From assembly GCA_030544235.1 (NCBI GenBank), contig CM060463.1, positions 17,299,690 to 17,363,689 on the forward strand: 64,000 nucleotides of DNA, in the 5' to 3' direction. The DNA comes from Lepturacanthus savala. Lineage: Eukaryota > Chordata > Actinopteri > Scombriformes > Trichiuridae. The translations under genes were made by a program, and so were the position numbers. Positions 51,226 to 63,745 of this stretch are shown here, one piece after another (within the stretch, counting starts at the first letter, position 1; every line of letters starts with the position of its first letter). Under the pieces are notes generated by a model. It ran no database searches and was not told where the DNA came from. It saw only the letters and a list, made by a program, of their open reading frames with translations.

Positions 51226-52149
51226 CAGTCTCACCTGGCCGCCGTGATACAGTGTGCGTCAGAGTCACACCCTTCACCACCACCACTCCCTTCACTCCAT
51301 GAATCAACACACACGCATACAGACATGCAGCCAGACACAGACACAGTCAACCAGCGATGTCTCACACACATGCACACACACGCAGACTGCAACAAAAACA
51401 ATTTTGTATGTAGGTGTGGAAGGGTAATAGCATGCTTTTGATAAATCAAATAATAATAAAGAAATCACCTAAAATTAAGTTATAGAACTAAAGAATAAAG
51501 AAAAAGTGTGTACATTTTTTATTTTTAGATTTACTAGAAAAAATTTTAACATTCAGGGTCTGTTATGATGAATCCCAATAACTTCAACTAGTGTTAAAAT
51601 AAGGTTGTGAATTTTATTTTTCCCAAACTCTTTTTTTTTTTTTGCAAAACTAAATGTTAACCCGAAGCCTCTGTCTTCAGAATCTCTGAATCTAATGTTA
51701 ACTCAAATTCTCTGATCCTCTGAATCTGACTTCAGCCCAAAGACAAACATTACCCCTTAACTGTAATAAAATGACCATACACCACAGCCTGTTGTGAGCT
51801 GTTGGTTAAATAATCCAGTGTTGCACTAGTAACTACGTTTTGAGTTATGTTAGTTTCCACCAGAAAATGTCCAAATAAAATATGCCGAAACCAGCAATAC
51901 AACATACGGATTAATATTGCTCAACTCAAGAGAATGGTGGTGATGGATGCTGATGTCTGATGATGCTGATGATGCACAGTAGAAAAGAGGAGAGGAGCTG
52001 GTAAACATTTTGTTTTGTTGAAGAATGGCACAAATTATTATTGTTTTTTAACTTCTAAAAGTAGCAATAGTCCCAAATAATTTATTTTAGATCCCTCAGT
52101 GTATGAATGAGTCGCTGAAAGCTTTGTGTAGTCGGGAGCTATACAAAAG

Positions 52150-52470
52150 CAGTCTGTTTACTGCAAAATGTACAATTTGAGGTACTTGTACTTGAGTATT
52201 TGAGTATTATTTATTTGATGAACTACATGAAAATGCTCCCAATTTTTTTTACTGACAAAACAAGTAGTTTAAAATACTATAATAATATAAATCTTCATAA
52301 AAACTTCTTCATGCTTTTACTTTTGAGACTTGAAGTACATTTTCCTGATAAAACTTTTGTACATATACTTAGGTAATATTTTGAATTTAGGAAGCACTGA
52401 ATATTTTTAGACTACAGTATTGATACTTTTACTAAAGTAAAGGATCTGAATACATTCATCCACCACTGGT
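52150..52470 (+). repeat. Dispersed repeat family A, near full-length copy
   Basis: Runs from ACAATTTGAGGTACTTGTAC to AGTAAAGGATCTGAATACAT and CATCCACCACTGG. The other end of the family opens GGTGGAAAGTAAC (seen at 55721), so CCACCACTG/CAGTGGTGG-type termini form a short inverted repeat, consistent with a non-autonomous DNA transposon. Confidence 0.7.
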
Positions 52471-52968
52471 TACACATCTGCTGACAACTGGAAGAGTCAA
52501 ACACATAGATTCCTAAAATGCCAGAATTATAAACAAGCATGTCTCAACAAAGTCCAACCAAGTCACTTTTTACATGTATTTTTCCATTGACAAAATGGGG
52601 AAATATTGATCTGTAATGATTCCATTGATTAGTTATTCTAAAACGTGATATGTAACATTGGTAAAAGACAAACTTTTCCATTGAGAAAAGAGCACAAGTC
52701 TGTGAGTTAAAATTGTGTTACACAGACAAAACTCATGGACCCTCCCCGGACGCAATCTGTGCCCTGTAGGCAGTGTTTAAGCTCTGCCAGGCTGTGTGTG
52801 TGTGTTTGAGTGTATGTGTGTGTGTGCCACAGCCCTACTGATCATCACCTGTGTGTACAGAAAGAGTAGCCTGAAGGCAAGCTGAGCACACACTCACAGT
52901 ATATTTTTCCTCTATTCTCTGCAGACACACTTCGTAAGTCCAAGTACAGGGTGTGTCCTCTGACTCAA

Positions 52969-52969
<1 letters not shown>

Positions 52970-53018
<49 letters not shown>
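52970..53018. repeat. (CT)n(CA)n compound microsatellite
   Basis: About ten CT units followed by about fifteen CA units. Confidence 0.95.
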
Positions 53019-53021
<3 letters not shown>

Positions 53022-53704
53022 GCAGACAAGTACTGTCGTGCCTTTGATCCCTCTAGATAGAAGCTGTGATTTATTTGTTAGTAACACTTCTGTGTTTCCA
53101 GTCTTTCAACAATGGCCTTTGGCTATACACTGAGATGGAGCCAAAGCTGCTTTATTGTACTTTCTGATATCACAAGGCGGTACATATACAATACAACCAA
53201 AAAGCAGATAAGCAAAGAGAGTGCGAAATTATTTTAAACACAATTAAAACTACAAGGCAACTCAGAGAGCACATACCTTCTGACAAGCAAATGTGCAGCA
53301 TAACCAATATGTATGGCTATATTTCTTAAACTACTGGGATTGGGCCTTGTTAAATCACCATTAGGGTTGTCAATACCTGATGTTCTGTACAGCAGAATAT
53401 CAATTGCTTAACTAAAATTAAGCACATTTTAAAAATTTTCCATACATTTAATGGGCTCACTCCTGGCAGATTCTGCATCCTCCCACCAAGTTTCATTAAA
53501 ACCAGTCCAGTAGGCTCTCTGTAATACTGTACACAAAACAGACAAACTAATAGAACCAAAAACAACAACTCCTCACAAAGGTAACCTGATGTCTTTTAAT
53601 AGTACAACAAGTGCTTTTAATAGAACAACGTGTGCTTCTTAGCTAATATGTCTGCAATAAAAGGTCATTATTGTAGACATACGTGACTAACCCACACACT
53701 CACA

Positions 53705-53810
<106 letters not shown>

Positions 53811-54159
53811 TGTTCACTGTGCTATTAGATGTGACCAGTTTCCAATGGTGGAAACTCATTTTAGTATGTTCACCACATGGTGTTAATAACAGCTGGCTAT
53901 TTTCAGAAGGGACATTAATCAAAGGTTGCTGCACATTACAGAAATAACTTTCCCAGACAGCACTTCAAATGCACCTATTGATCTTTATCTCCTGATTTAA
54001 TTCAAATGGAAGATTGGTTTACTTTTTAAATGGATTCGTGGATTCATGTCACACATAGCGGGTTTGAAGCCAAATTGTGAACAGTTAGCATGCAGAAGGA
54101 AAGAGGCCCCTCTGATACTAACTGGATCATCTGGTGGCCTGGAGGACAGAGCTGCTGTC

Positions 54160-54250
54160 GTCAAGACAACCTAAACTGAGACTGAGTCATGACCAAGAGT
54201 CAAGACCAAGACATTGAAGGGTCAAGACTGAGTCAAGACCAAGACCAGAC
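54160..54250 (+). repeat. Degenerate GTCAAGACCAAGA repeats
   Basis: Several inexact copies of GAGTCAAGACCAAGAC-like units. A related stretch with CTTGAGACCAGTCACGTGAC lies at about 54965-55020. Confidence 0.6.
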
Positions 54251-55544
54251 CATGGAACATGCAAACCAAATGCAGTCCTTATACTGATCTGAAAGAAAGA
54301 CATTAAACGCATAAAAACACCCACAGAAAACAATTGAATATTCCTCCACATCACTTCTATTGCCATATAACGTATGGGTGTGTGTATATGTGTACCATGA
54401 GAAATGTCTTGAATTTTATGTATGTGGCCTTGCCCAGTCTTGAAATAAAATCCCCTTTGTCTGAGACTAAGGTTGCTTCCACATTTCTAAATGTTTGTGT
54501 TCAAATGACCCAGATTTCACTTTGAAATCTCAGGGGTTGAGTTGTAGTCTTTACAGGATAAACAGAGGCTTTTAAAAAACATTGGTGATTGGGTCTTATC
54601 AGCTAGGTATAAGCCCTTCTATGATTCTTCATGCTCATTTTGCATGACTAATTTCTAGAAGAAAACAAAACCAGGGTTAACAAAGGTAGCATGCATGTTT
54701 CCTCCGGCAATGGTTAATGCTCTTGGTACCACTCCAATATGTTGCATTCAGTTTGAGTGTGTTTTCCACCACGTTGACCATCCACTTCTTGTTTACACTG
54801 TACACAATCTATGTGTTTATTCATGTTTCAATATAGATAGAGAATAATCCCGAAAAGTCGTGTGTGGACTGAGATTGTCTGAAATTTCAAAACATTAGAA
54901 AATGTAGCAGTGTGGATGTAGCCTGAGATAAAATCAACTAAAACTGTTGATTGCATGATGACACTGAGACCTGCAAAAAGTGGTCTTGAGACCAGTCACG
55001 TGACAAAGACCAATCTTGAGTACACAATACAAGGTTCTGATGTCTGTGTAGTTTATTATGCTGGGTTTACATAGTCCATGGCAGCTGGGGTTAAGATAAT
55101 CTGATTTATTGAGTGTGAACTCCCTGAGTGTGTGTGTATGTGTGTATGTGTGTACTGACATGTGACCTTGCCAACAACACAAGCTGAAACACCCTGACAA
55201 AGGTTCTTTTTGTATGTATAACAACAGTGAGCAGAGTGCCACAGCAAACTCACATGTTGTCTGCCAAAGACTTAAGGTTGTATTTCCTCTAAAGCTGCTT
55301 TCACAAGTGTATAGTAGCAGTCATACACAGCACAATTTTCCACCATTTCTTCACCTAGTTGCGATGCCATATGAACCCTTTTAAACAATGAGGTCAAAAT
55401 AGTTCTGGGGATCATAACACATTTATTTAGGTGCTCCTGTATGTGCTGCCAGAGAGGCAACGTGCATAAAGTCAGACCTCTGCTCGGTCACTTACAAACT
55501 ATTAATACATCAATACAACATATGATACCTGCATCATGACAGTG

Positions 55545-55615
55545 CTGGAAAGTTACTAAAAGTACTTGAGGAAAGTACATCTACTCAAGTACTGTGCTTA
55601 GGTACAATTTAAAGG
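55545..55615 (+). repeat. Dispersed repeat family A, 5' fragment
   Basis: Reads TGGAAAGTTACTAAAAGTAC, then CATCTACTCAAGTACTGTGC and TTAGGTACAATTT, the opening of family A; it is truncated where the copy of the camk1g 3' UTR block begins. Confidence 0.7.
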
Positions 55616-55619
55616 CATT

Positions 55620-55920
55620 AACCTGATCACATGACAGGTTCAGGTTTACCCGAATCTCACACAGGTAAGAAGTCCTCTATCACAGAGAGAATTTAGAAGT
55701 TGACTATACAAATCATTGGTGGAAAGTAACTACATACATTTACTGAAGTACTGTACTTGAGTACAATTTTGAAGTACTTGTATATTTCCATGTGATGCTA
55801 TTTGTGTTGCTACTTTATACTTCTATTCAACTACATTTGTCTTATAGTTCCAGTAGTTAAATATCATTAAGTTAATCTTATGAATTATTATTAAAACCTA
55901 AAGCAGCAGTGCTTTAAAAA
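55620..55920 (+). repeat. Diverged copy of the camk1g 3' UTR/donor block plus family A repeat
   Basis: 55630-55715 aligns with 30505-30590 (shared motifs GATCACATGACAG, CACA/GCAGGTAAGAAGTC, GAATTTAGA/GGTTGACTATAC), and the alignment continues into family A (GGTGGAAAGTAACTACATAC). The coding end of camk1g is not included. Confidence 0.7.
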
Positions 55921-56084
55921 AACCTGTATGTATTTATACCACTAAGCTTTATTGATGATATTAGTTTTACCAGTTTCAATTTGTTATGGATTCCAAAAGT
56001 GTTAACAGAAGCAATTTGATTGCTGTATATCGAGAAAGGATTTTCAATGATATTTCGATTCAAACCAGGTTTGTCTTATTACCT

Positions 56085-56365
56085 TGGTGAAGAGGTATTG
56101 TTTTCGGTACCATTTGTATATCTTGTTTATCTAACTTTAACAGGATGAGCAGATATTGGTGAAACTTGGTGGTAGTGTGTAGAATTGGCCAAGGGTGAAC
56201 CCATAAAATTTTGGGGCGGAGTCCCACAACAATTGTTTTAGTGTTTTTAGTGGCTATTAATGGCTTCTGAATGGTGAATGGAATGTTATAAGTTGAATGA
56301 GCAGTTGACAGAACTGCCCTGTTACCTTGGTGAAGGTATGTGCGCTCTGAGTGCCCTTCTAGTTT
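56085..56365 (+). repeat. Dispersed repeat family B copy
   Basis: ACCTTGGTGAAGAGGTATTG, TTTCGGTACCATTTGTATAT, GGTGAAACTTGGTGG, AATTGGCCAAGGGTGAACCC, TTTTTAGTGGCTATTAATGG and a closing TTACCTTGGTGAAGGTATGT are all present. Confidence 0.7.
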
Positions 56366-57389
56366 TTAAATTATTTCAATAACAACCAAACATTTCGTTT
56401 CCCAGCTGTTAGACAAAAAGAGAATTAAAGGACAGCGTTTGACGTCAACAGATTCTATGATTCACACATTTCCCAATGTGTCGCACAGTCACCGTCTTCA
56501 GTGTGTGTGCTACGTGCTTCCACTATACCCCACTGTCTACTATACTGTCCACTTCCACTCTGATCATAGTTCACAGCAGCAGTGTCAGTGTCACAGCAGC
56601 AGAAGTGCTTCAGGGCAACTGTCTTTACACAACCTTTCCCCTGATTACTGTTGATGTGGAAGATTCACATGGACGGCAACATGGGAAACCACTGATCACC
56701 TGTATGGCTTTTAGCCTACTTGGTTTCATCATGACAACAAACAACTGAGGGGCATCACATGTTGATTTTTTTTTCCTTTTTTTTGGTCTTTCGATATAGT
56801 CTTAGACCTTTATATAGACCTTTAACTCAATTATCTTCATAAATCATAAGGGACATAATTTCGTCTGTCTGAATTTTACATATTCATATCTGTTATCTGT
56901 TTATCCAATCAGCCTCCCACTTGGTGAATGTATTGTTGATGACTCAATCAAGTACAGTGTCGAATTTGGTGTATTTGGAAAGATGGTGGTGCTACTTTTA
57001 AACCAGGAGTCTTAGAATCAAAATATTTTAGTTCCAGACCCAATTTATCCATGTCCAGTTGCATTTATAGATTCATTCAGAATTATTACTAAATCATTTT
57101 TTTTTTACTCCACAACCTTTAGATTCACAAGTCAGTCTTTAAACATTTCACTCATCTACGGATTGAAAACAATTCCATAGCTTCCATTGCCGAAACTGGG
57201 ACGGAAGCATTCAGAGAGTTTAATATAAGCTGCATTTTAGAACCAATCCAATGTCTTCAGAGCTCCATATTGGGGTGGTGAAATCAGGTGACCTGTAAAA
57301 GTTGTTTCATTACAGAGGAGATGTGGAGGAAAAGGGAGAAAGGAGGGACAGCAGCATTCTCATTCTTAACGTGATGTAAAGGGTGTAGG

Positions 57390-57710
57390 TTTGCTAACAC
57401 CTGTTCTCGTCACTGCACAAGCAACTATCATGCATTTAGAAATCCCCAGAAGATTGGTATTATGCAGGAAAATCTTCCATCATCTGGTTTTCACAACTCC
57501 TCAAATTTTGAGCAATCGTTCATCTGACCAACTTCTTGCTTGGTGGGTATATTGCTTAGGACCCAAGAAAGAGCAGTGTAAAGTTGATTGGTTTGTCATT
57601 GTTGGTCCTCAGCAAAGCTACCAGAAGCATTTCCAGAAATGCTCTGAACAAAAACACATTCTGAATGGTCACATGTTCTATTCTGTTCTCTTCTGAAGTA
57701 CAGACTGGAT
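57390..57710 (+). repeat. Dispersed repeat family C copy
   Basis: CATCTGACCAACTTCTTGCT then TGGTGGGTATATTGCTTAGG, CCAAGAAAGAGCAGTGTAAA and GTTGATTGGTTTGTC; the same order recurs at 61525-61610 (ATCTGATCAACTTCACAGTT, GGCGGGTGCATTACTGAC, GAAAGTCCAGTGTTAAAGTG). Confidence 0.6.
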
Positions 57711-58139
57711 ACATATCATCGTGAAGGAACACTTGTAGTGTAAAGCACTTTGAGTGGTATTAAAGACTACTTTAAAGACGACTTTTGTCGTTCATTTTAA
57801 AGATTTTTGAACGGTGTGTACCATGTTGAGCTCATAAATGTTCATACACCAGCTAGAACATAGATGTTATCAAATGAGTCAATCCTAGATGTCTCTAAAT
57901 CTAGGATGCTACCAAGCTCATCAGGTTGCACATCAGAGCAGCTGAGACTTTTGGGATAGTAAGTATTTGCTTAAACCCACATTTTTGCATTTTCTACTGT
58001 TCTACTTTATGATGTTTGTATATAGTGGAGATTTTGTTGTATTCTATGCCATCTATACTAGTTTATATATTAATATTCTATTATACTATCTAACTAACAG
58101 GCTTTTAGTCAAGTCTGTTCTTTTTAGATGTGCTTTATA

Positions 58140-58445
58140 AATAAACATGACCTTGACCGTGGCTGTGACCTATTAGTGACTCCTGTTGGTCAAAAGAATT
58201 TTAATAGTTGAATGAGCAGTTGGCAGATCTCTCCCCTGTTGCTGGGACCAAAAGGCCCATTGGAGCCAGAACTGCTGTATTTATAACTCAGAGTAATGCG
58301 ATGACCCTAACGGTGATGCAGCTAGTCATCTAATCATTTTGAAGCATAGCCAAACATACTGGTAGTGCTGCACATTTGCATGTCAGATAGAACACTTTAA
58401 CACTGGCCATGTTGAAGGTATGTGCTTGTCGAATTTCCTTGTAAT
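58140..58445 (+). repeat. Dispersed repeat family B copy, 3' half
   Basis: GACCTATTAGTGACTCCTGT, TTGAATGAGCAGTTGGCAGA and, further on, CACTGGCCATGTTGAAGGTA then TGTGCTTGTCGAATTTCCTT. Confidence 0.6.
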
Positions 58446-58953
58446 TGATATCAATTTCAAGATCCTGATTGCATGCTTCTCATGTTATCACATGTGTTGA
58501 CTTGATATACACATTATAGTTTTTAATATCTTGTGGTATTTGTAAATGCAAAATACATTATATGTTGTTTTCTACATGGGTTTGTGATTTTTGTCAGTTT
58601 GCTTTAGTGTTCTTCAGCTCAATCAGCTTCATTATTTCATAGCAGCTTGTCATATTAGTGCACACATTGTACTGTATAAACTTTAATAGATATAAATTAA
58701 TATACACATCATAAACTCTATGAATGTTCTGTGACCCTAGTACATTTAACTCAAAGTACAGTAGCCGCTATTAAACAGTATAGCCACCTGGACAGAACAT
58801 TAGTGAAACATTACATGTGTTGACTGTGTAATAATGTGACACTCAACTGGGTGAAAGTTTCTGGTCCAGAGCCAGATTTTTTTTTATCTCCAGAGATTTG
58901 CCTCAATGCCTCATGAATATTGTGTGCATGCGCGTGGGTGGAGAGAATGGGGC

Positions 58954-58959
58954 TATAAA
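58954..58959 (+). promoter_or_regulatory. g0s2: g0s2 TATA box
   Basis: GGGGCTATAAATGACC, with the expected start about 25-30 nt downstream near 58985. It precedes a short spliced leader, and a CATGCGCGTGGGTGG GC patch lies just upstream. Confidence 0.6.
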
Positions 58960-58984
58960 TGACCTCGGTATCCAGTAAAGGTTT

Positions 58985-59048
58985 GTTCTTGAGACAAACT
59001 GGAACTCATAAGCTGGATGAACCTCTGACTAGGACAAACTAAATCACA
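58985..59048 (+). other. g0s2: g0s2 5' UTR exon 1 (inferred)
   Basis: From the predicted start after the TATA box to the donor AATCACA/GTAAGTTT at 59049. The following acceptor is CTTATCTCAG at 59511, so exon 2 starts at 59512, 20 nt before the ATG. Mammalian G0S2 likewise has a noncoding first exon and a single coding exon. Confidence 0.5.
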
Positions 59049-59531
59049 GTAAGTTTTTATTAATCTCCTTTTTAGATAGCTATACTGTTTAATACTGTAT
59101 GTTTAATCCTGTTTAGATAATGTACTGCCGATACACAGATTCATTTTTAAATGTCCAGGAGCTTTGTTTATATAAATAGTATATTAAATATACTATAAAT
59201 ATGAATATGTACTATAAATTGTTCTTTTTTTGGATTTTCAACATATACATGATATTTCCATGTTAAATTCATTCTTCAAGAAACTGGTCAGTTTTGAATG
59301 CTGCATTACATCATATCTGTATCTGGGTCATTTATAGCTGCGCTGTGACCTGGTTAAAAGGCAGCAACTACATTGCTTTTCTTTTGGAGGATACATTTAA
59401 AATCACAAAATAAACAATTATTTTTTGATTAGATATAATTTTCTGAGCCCATAGAGAGGTCTTAAATGTCTTCTTGAGTCTGAGGTGTTATCTTGTTATC
59501 TCTTATCTCAGCTGTAACCGAGTCAGAGGAA

Positions 59532-59918
59532 ATGGAAAGCATGCAGGAGTTGATCCCCTTTGCCAGAGAGCTGCTGAGTCAGAAACCCAACCGGGGTCTG
59601 CTGAAGGTCTACATGGTAGGATCTGCGTTTGCAGTCCTGGGGACCGTCATAGGCCTGGTAGAGACGATATGCCATCCCTTTCTCTCTGACGAGCCCATTG
59701 ACGAGGACATGATCCCCGTGTTTACCCCGGAGCAGGCTGTTGAGGCTGAGACCGAGCGTACTGTGTGGGGCTGGGAAGCGGAGGAAGATGAGGAGGAGGA
59801 GGAGAAGGAGGAGGAGGAGAAGAAGAAGGAGAAGGAGCTGGCCACAATCCAAAATATGACCCTCTCCAAGACCCATACACACCAAAGGACCATAATCCAC
59901 CGGCAGCATGCTTCTTAG
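59532..59918 (+). CDS. g0s2: g0s2, G0/G1 switch protein 2 (128 aa)
   Basis: Small lipid-droplet and mitochondrial protein; mammalian G0S2 binds and inhibits adipose triglyceride lipase. MESMQELIPFARELLSQK aligns with the mammalian start METVQELIPLAKEMM. The hydrophobic segment KVYMVGSAFAVLGTVIGLVE (25-44) is the conserved lipase-binding/membrane region. The protein ends RQHAS, identical to the mammalian last residues. Length is 128 aa against 103 in human. The excess lies mainly in an acidic/lysine tract (about 82-103) encoded by GAG/GAA/AAG repeats. The ATG at 59532 is chosen because the upstream in-frame ATG (59493) is before the splice acceptor. Mammalian G0S2 is induced by PPAR and feeding; no such site was confirmed here. 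Confidence 0.95.
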   Translation: MESMQELIPFARELLSQKPNRGLLKVYMVGSAFAVLGTVIGLVETICHPFLSDEPIDEDMIPVFTPEQAVEAETERTVWGWEAEEDEEEEEKEEEEKKKEKELATIQNMTLSKTHTHQRTIIHRQHAS

Positions 59919-60211
59919 AGCCAAGGGGGGAAAAAACAAGTGACTCGAGTTATTTATTAGGGAGCTGCTTCTGCCAAACTGCTGTGATGTGCAACACCCA
60001 CACAGTCTGAAGCTTTAGAGACAGATGAATGAGAAGCATCTAAGCTGCCTGCGACTCTGTGCTGCCAATTAATGATGCATTAATGATGCTGTTGGAAAGG
60101 TTTCTCAGTAGTCCTGTATACAATGGGTTCACAGGACTCCGAAAGGCCCAAACAGCAGTCTACTAGGAAAGGTTGGGACAAGCCTATGTACAACGCATCA
60201 TAGAAACTGTA

Positions 60212-60538
60212 AATAAAACAATACATGGTATAGGTATATTCATCTTTCAAACAAGCTTTCTATACCAGTCTATAGGATTATATGAACTTAGTCCCCTTTT
60301 TGTCCTACTGCTGCAGCACTAGGTTTGGGCTTCAGAGCTTGCAGGGCTTCAGAGCTTGCAGTAGCCGGTGCACCTGTCTGTAGTGAGCTGCTGCTGCTGC
60401 GTAACGCCGCCTGCTGTCTGGTGGATGTATGTGACCTGCCACTCCACTCACATCCCACCGTATTAAAAGAGGGGAATGTTTGTTATAAATGGAAATGCTG
60501 TGTGAAAATACTGTAAATATGTTTTACGTGTCATTAAA
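60212..60538 (+). terminator. g0s2: g0s2 poly(A) signals
   Basis: AATAAA at 60212-60217 and ATTAAA at 60533-60538, about 295 and 615 nt after the stop. Either could end the transcript, giving a 3' UTR of about 0.3 or 0.65 kb. Confidence 0.5.
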
Positions 60539-60604
60539 GCTCATTTTATTTTTGAGATTCTGGTTCGTGTTTTGCCGCCCTCCAAGTTGGCTACATATTT
60601 ATGC

Positions 60605-60690
60605 ACAGTGGTGGTTGAAGTACTCAGATTCTTGACTTAAGTAAAAGTAGAAATACTGTAAGCTAAAGAAACTCATTTACAGATTAAAAT
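60605..60690 (+). repeat. Dispersed repeat family A, terminal fragment
   Basis: Reads AGTGGTGGTTGAAGTACTCA, TTGACTTAAGTAAAAGTAGA, then AACACAGCAAAAA. It is the reverse orientation of the CCACCACTG end. Confidence 0.6.
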
Positions 60691-60743
60691 CCTGACAACA
60701 CAGCAAAAAAAAAGAAAAAGAAAATTTAAAAAACATTATCAAA

Positions 60744-60980
60744 AACATCCATATAATAAAGGGGTGATAAAAAGGTGTATGAACTGAGGTCTAGGTTTAG
60801 TCTGTACTGAATGAATAAATGTGTGAGTGGAAGGCTGTTCCAGAGATGAGGGGCATGGACCAGGAGAACAGCATCAAGGGAGCCAAGACGGTCTGTATAT
60901 GCAGGGAAAGAGGCCACAGAGGCTGGTATATGGTCACATTTTGTAATTTTAGTTAGCTGCAGCATTCTGAACAAGCTGAA
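60744..60980 (-). mobile_element. LINE ORF2 C-terminal relic
   Basis: Minus-strand translation gives SFPAYTDRLGSLDAVLLVHA followed by PHLWNSLPLTH, related to the APxLWNSLPLxxR ending of fish LINE reverse-transcriptase ORFs. Only the last 70-80 codons survive. Confidence 0.6.
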
Positions 60981-61339
60981 GACATCAAATAGTAGAAGAA
61001 GATGACATTACAGTCATCAAGTCTGGGAGATAAAAAATGCAGGGATTATGGTTCTAGCATCACACAAATATAGAAAAAATGGGGATGACAGATTTTTACA
61101 ATGTTACTAAGATGAAAAAATGCTGTCTTTGTATGAGACTATGCCAGGCGAATAAAATGAATAAATCAACAACACTGCCACTGAAAATAGGTGTTCTTGT
61201 TGCATGAGAAAGAAATCCATGCTCCCAAAAAATGGGAAGGAATCCCAAAAATCTAAATCAAAATTGTGTTCTGACTTTGTTAGGATTTTATTCAATTTCT
61301 TTTTGAAGACATTGATGAACTGATCATTAGTAGGTTATT

Positions 61340-61690
61340 TATAGTCTGTGCTCTTGTCATATCTCCTGAACTATTTGTGCTATTACAACCTCATTTGGTG
61401 TAGCTCTGATGTCTGAGTGACTGTGGTGCCATTTAGCCAATAGGTGGTGCTGTAGCAGCATAAAGAGGGGATCTCTGTCTGCCTATGTATGTATGTCTGA
61501 CCTTTGTACATCTCAAGAAATGTTTATCTGATCAACTTCACAGTTGGCGGGTGCATTACTGACAACCAAAGAAAGTCCAGTGTTAAAGTGGTTGATTTTA
61601 GCAATAACACTACAAGTATCCGTACAACAATTCAATTGACAAGCAGCACTGGGAAGCATCCAATTGGCCCATTTCAAACAGGCACTGCAG
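61340..61690 (+). repeat. Dispersed repeat family C copy
   Basis: CATATCTCCTGAACTATTTG, TGCTATTACAACCTCATTTG, GCCAATAGGTGGTGCTGTAG, ATCTGATCAACTTCACAGTT and GAAAGTCCAGTGTTAAAGTG occur in order. It is the longest copy in the window. Confidence 0.6.
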
Positions 61691-62924
61691 ACCTAAGAAA
61701 ACATCCTCATTATTTTCTCTAAAACCGAGGCTGACCTCATCATCGCACCATCAAAGCAACAAACTGATTTTTCACAGAAAGAGCAGCACGCTCTCCAAAT
61801 ATACATCCCATTGTCAGCTGGCACCAGTTGGTAGCACCAAACTAGACAGGCCTGGCCAATGTCTGCCCTGATCTCCTGCTGTTCTGATGGCTAAATGCAG
61901 GTTTATTGTTTCACAGATAAAACAGCATGGCACGCTGAGATAGCACACAGACAATGGAACAATGCCACCTGACCAATATTGGCCTGGCCATTATCCCTGA
62001 ATCAATGTGATACTCTATGGTCTTAGAACAGTTTGAGTTATGGCCTCTGCCAGGAATCAAATGGATAAACCTTTAAATCTCTATACACAGCTAAGCCACA
62101 CTTACTGTAACAATGCAATTAGTGTGTGATTCCTGGCCTCAGTTGATTAGCAAGGCAACATTCCCGTTCCCGTTCATTAATCCTTGTTACCTTCCCAAAG
62201 AAGGCATTATTTCTTGTGCCGTTTGTCTGTTTACAGGAACAAGATTTTGTCTCTCTGTCTGAACAGGATTCCAGGAAAAACTACAATGTCACGTGTGTAG
62301 AGGAAGATGTGGACACAAGGAAAACAGCAAATAGGATCAGCCGAAATATATGACCGGTGCAACAGTCATATATTTCAGGCAGGAAAACATAGCTAAAACC
62401 CAAAAATCCAAATAACAGAAAACTAGATTTAAATACACAAAGAAGTAATAACAGACAGGTGAGGAACAAGAACAGGTAGGGCAGAGCAGGGTACCTGAGG
62501 TGAAGATCTGAAGATTAAACCCTTGCCAAACCCTCCCGGAGACACAGAAAGGGAAGGGAGAAAGTAATACAAGGAGAAGACTTTACAACACTAGAATAGC
62601 ACTTTGAGAGGACAGGCCTCCATCAAGCATACAGCCAAGCTATGCAGGTGCAAGATATCACCACCAGGTGATGGCGAAAATTCAAGGAGATCTGGAAACA
62701 AGGATTTTTTTCCATCATTACCAAAATGCAATCATCTGTTCATAGTACCATTCCCAACATTTGTTGAAAGTTTGATGAAAATCCAGCCCAAACCTTTTAA
62801 ATTATCTTTCTAACAAAGAGACTGACTTTTAAAAAAAGACAGATAGTCAAACGTCAGCAAAAAATCTTTGGTTGAGGTAATACAACAGGAAAAAGACAGG
62901 ACAGTGACAGAATCATGGCATACT

Positions 62925-63215
62925 GGACCATGTCTGTGAAACTTGGTGGTGGTTTGTAGAATTGGCCAAGGATGAACCCATTACATTTTGGGCAGATCCC
63001 ATCAATTCGCACAATGATTGTTTTATTGTTTTAGTGGCTATTAGTGGCTGATGCTGGTCCAAGGAATGTTAATAGATGAATGAGCAGATGGCAGAATCAG
63101 CAGAAAAATTGGAAATATAGCCACATACTGGTTGTGCTGCACATTTTCAGGCCAGACAGAAGACAATCCATTGGCCTTGGTGAAGGGATGCATCTGTGGG
63201 GAATCCTCTAAGTTA
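62925..63215 (+). repeat. Dispersed repeat family B copy
   Basis: GTGAAACTTGGTGGTGGTTT, AATTGGCCAAGGATGAACCC, TTAGTGGCTATTAGTGGCTG, TGAATGAGCAGATGGCAGAA and CATTGGCCTTGGTGAAGGGA, matching 56085-56365 in order. Confidence 0.7.
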
Positions 63216-63667
63216 TTTGTAAAACAGACTAGATCTGCTGTAAAACACTTTGATCATATCACCTCATGTTCAGAGGTTACATTTACTTCCATAAATGAGT
63301 TGGTCTTTTATTGAACACGATTAGTCTTTGAGCTGTATTTAACCCTTTAGTAAATAAAAAGATGCTTATATAGAAGCTAAAAGAAGTGCTAATCTCAGTT
63401 TAGAAAGATATGACCGATTTAATGAAATTCGGAACCCCCGAACATACTACATACATATATAACTGGGGGTCAAAAGGTCAATTATAGAAAGTGAAAAAAG
63501 AGGATTTCTTTTCTCTGTCTTTCACAGAAACAGGGATTTAACTTGAAAGGTTGCTGGGGGAGACCAGAGGCAACACACACAGTGTGAAGCTGCCAAGTCT
63601 TTGCCAAGTAGCCTGTGCTTCGTCCCCTGAGAGTCACATAAAGAACAACAGAGGCTAGCTCTGAGCT

Positions 63668-63745
63668 ACTTTGTACTTTTACTCAAGTAGATTTTTTAGT
63701 AGAACTTCTACTTGAGTATATGTATTTTAGTCTTTTCACCCCTGC
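63668..63745 (-). repeat. Dispersed repeat family A end
   Basis: ACTTTTACTCAAGTAGATTT, TTAGTAGAACTTCTACTTGA and GTATATGTATTTTAGTC followed by TTTTCACCCCTGCTC, a diverged family A terminus. Confidence 0.5.

Noticed and set aside
57391..57696. 101-codon frame as a gene
   Set aside because: It lies in the dispersed family C repeat, whose other copies do not keep the frame.
59523..59939. 138-codon minus-strand frame with a poly-leucine stretch
   Set aside because: Antisense of g0s2; the leucines come from its GAG repeats.
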